A stretch of 64,000 nucleotides of DNA, from NCBI GenBank assembly GCA_013396915.1, contig VWZL01000355.1:434001-498000 (forward strand), written 5' to 3'. Below are positions 61,500 to 64,000 of the stretch, one piece after another (the first letter of the stretch is position 1; every line of letters starts with the position of its first letter). Below the pieces are notes generated by a model, which saw only the letters and a program-made list of their open reading frames with translations, made no database searches and was not told the DNA's origin. This stretch comes from Stercorarius parasiticus. Its lineage: Eukaryota; Chordata; Aves; Charadriiformes; Stercorariidae. Made by a program: the position numbers and the translations under genes.

Positions 61500-64000
61500 A
61501 ATACTTAAAACAGGGATGGCTTCCCAATGGAGATGGTGTAGTAGAGAAACAAGCTAGCACCAGAAACTGCCTGCTTTCTGCACAAGTGGAGAAGGTGCAA
61601 TTCTCTTTCTCAGCTTTGACCCCACAAGGGGAGATGAGGAAAGGAGGGTGACCTATTTGACTTCAGGTCTGTGCAGCAAGGCCAGGGAACAGTGACGGCA
61701 CAGTTCCTGTGTGGAACATCCTTTTCTATTTCTCCCTATGAATATGAAATAAAGATGTCTTGGTAAAGGACAAAAAGCATGAGATGTGAGCTATTGCCCC
61801 TGAAAATGACAAACCATGACATCTATTTCAGGACACGTAGGATAGCCCTAGAATAAGTTACTATGGTTTTGATACAGAAAGGACAAAATTAAACAGTTTT
61901 GGTTTGCATACACAGGGACTTTTCAACAGCAAAGAGTGGCTTAGTGCTTGAGTGTTCATGATCGGTTGCCCTAATGCAGGATTGCACGCTGATTCGACAT
62001 AATCTTCTGTTTTCAGAAAGACTTAAGCTTTACTAGAAGTTCTATAAGCTTTTGTAAGCAGAAAGATGCAGTTTAGTTAGCCACACAGAATTTATTTAAA
62101 TAATAATTTACAGCAATGTTTCAGCCACTTCTGTGGCACTTCATTTGATTCTTTGCACTATTCCTGTGTTCAAGTATCTCTACTGGCACCCTTCCTTAGA
62201 CAGGAATATTTTAACATTTCCTTTTGCGGATCGGCCACACCAGCTGTGTGTCAGCCCAGTATAGTTAGAACACTGCAATTATACAAAATCAGCAAAATAA
62301 TTGAAGCAGAGAGTAATAAAGCCAGCCTTAATAGTGCTTGGCTTCACTGCAATTTGTCATATCCAGTTGCATTAATGTCGCAGACAATAGGTACAGGCAA
62401 GTCAGGTAGTTTAAAATCTGTATCAGTTGTGAGATTAAAAAGGACTCTCTTCCTGATATGCCAAAACAACGTTGACATGCAGTAGATTCAGATAATAAAT
62501 ACATAGGCTCCTGTTAGACATTAGAAATTGTGCATTTTGGCCATGATGGGAAAACCACAGGCATGAAGGGTTGGTACAGGTAGGTACTTAGTCTTCCCTT
62601 TGCTTTAGTTCACGAGGAATTGAGGATTTTATCTTCTCCCTTTTAATACACTTGAAAACCCCGAGTATTTCAGGCCACACCATTCCTCATTTACAGAGCT
62701 ACCAAAAGCATCAGAATTACAGCATCATAAAACCAGTTTGCCACTCCGTGTACTCCAGCTCCTCTGAGTGCCTCGCATATGCTTGCTGGTTAGGGAGCTC
62801 ATTCAGCTATGCACAGATTACATTTTAATTTCTAATATTTGTAGGAAGCAAGTGCCTGAGACAGAAAAGATAAACAAAGCATATGCTTTTCTATTAAAAC
62901 CAATTACAGTCAGTGTCCGTCGTGGCATATTACCATATCACAGATTTTTCACCTTAAGACTATGCATTGCAAAACATGCGTATGATTAGTCTTCTCAAGC
63001 ATGTTGTCACAGCAGATTTTCACTGATGCAGAAAGAGCTAGATTTGCAAATAGATTTTAGCACCGCAAACGCATCCTGAGGCACCTGAGACACCGAGTGG
63101 AATCCAGTGTCCTGGCATAAGCGTGTAGGCAGGAAAACCGCTATGTGCCTCAAAATGATTTCCACAAACCAGACAGTTTTGGACAGTCTAGGTGGCATGG
63201 CTGAAAGCACTCCTTTCAGATTTCAATAGAGAAGGACCTCTGCACCTGTGCAGCTCTCTGGGATGAAAACTGAACAGAAAAAGATGGGGTTTTGTGTAGA
63301 AAAGAAACAAGCCAAGTGGCTAGGGCAAAGGCATGTAAATACCGCAGAGACAGAGAGTCGTCATGCAGCTTCCCACAGTAAAAAGTGAGTGAATCAATGG
63401 CTACAGCTTTAAAGAAGTATGTTTTCACATCATGCATAGCTGTTAAGTTGTGGAATGCATCGCTGAAGGTCACAATATATTTATAAATAATTACAAATTA
63501 TAAATAATTGTGGAATAATTGTGTTTAAAAAAATCAAAGAGCATAATTTCATTCGTGTCTATTAACTGTGATAATTGGAATGTATTCATGGCTGTTCCTA
63601 AATCACAAAGTTATTACCACAAGCTGAGGGGGAAGGTTACTGCACACTTTTCCTGCTCTCGTTCCCTTTGCCTAAGCCGTTTGCTTCGTTTCCAGTAGAG
63701 ACCTAGTTCTGAAACAAACCATTACCACAGAGTTTAGGGGAAAGGAAGGAAAGAGGACATGACTGGGGAACCAGATAGGTTTGGGACACAGACAAATGAA
63801 ATAAAATTGGGTTGTGGGTTAGAAGTAAATAGGGATATTGAGAAGACCATCTGTTGGTCATTGATCATAATCGTTTCCAGTTGTGAGGATAGGCCCAGGA
63901 ACGTCCGGGAAAAAATTAAAAGCCTTCCCAGGAATGACAGACCTCGGGATTAGGGAAGAATACATAAATAGGAGACAAGTGATAAAAAAGAAGTGGTGAG
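61500..64000. other. Unique sequence, nothing recognised
   Basis: A 110-codon frame on + (62153-62485) shows no domain. An AT-rich ATAAATAATTACAAATTATAAATAATT stretch lies near 63480-63507 with imperfect duplication of TATAAATAATT. No repeat family or exon recognised to the window end. Confidence 0.5.

Noticed and set aside
1..64000. tRNA, rRNA, CRISPR, operon or bacterial features
   Set aside because: No matching sequence seen; all direct repeats are microsatellites or transposon parts.

Overview
The window looks like nuclear DNA of a bird. The evidence is repeat content: several CR1 LINE copies ending in the avian ATTCTATGATT-type 3' tail, an ERVL-like LTR starting TGTCCTGGTTT, and the fragmented LTR family whose antisense reads TGTTGTGATGG and carries repeated 'gctcc..cgtggg..cccatgggctgcag' modules. 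The LTR families suggest a neoavian bird rather than a galliform, but I infer that from memory of the families. There are no operons, ribosome binding sites, CRISPR arrays or rRNA/tRNA genes. I find no protein-coding host gene or convincing exon: the window behaves as an AT-rich gene desert or a very long intron.

Layout. 1-2600: mixed-composition unique DNA with one weak terminal-exon candidate (about 1182-1275) and simple repeats. 2605-3186: CR1 on +. 3187-8804: unique DNA with T-rich tracts and two small GC-richer patches. 8805-9732: internal CR1 fragment (endonuclease part of ORF2) on +. 9967-10750: complete solo ERVL-type LTR with a perfect 5-bp target duplication. 10751-21739: unique DNA with a purine-rich stretch (13.2-14.8 kb) and a GC-richer pyrimidine-rich block (18.1-18.8 kb). 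21740-22140: CR1 on -, running into a 45-base assembly gap followed by a C-rich (G-rich on -) flank. 22141-39933: long AT-rich unique DNA with microsatellites, an octamer repeat and hairpins. 39934-40221: CR1 on -. 42060-42610: second internal CR1 fragment (ORF1 3' end and ORF2 start) on +. 43215-43500: much older CR1 on +. 47754-48815: an LTR split by a nested CR1. 59277-59451 and 61078-61499: two more CR1 3' ends.

The only protein-coding traces belong to CR1: an ORF1 esterase-like C-terminus, an ORF2 endonuclease part and reverse-transcriptase C-terminal tails. All are broken by stops, frameshifts or truncation, so nothing here is an active element. The most interesting observations are structural. 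The two internal CR1 fragments, 33 kb apart, end and begin at nearly the same CR1 position. A CR1 sits inside an LTR, giving a relative date. The assembly gap lies against a G-quadruplex-like flank. I did not find a credible undescribed biological system.
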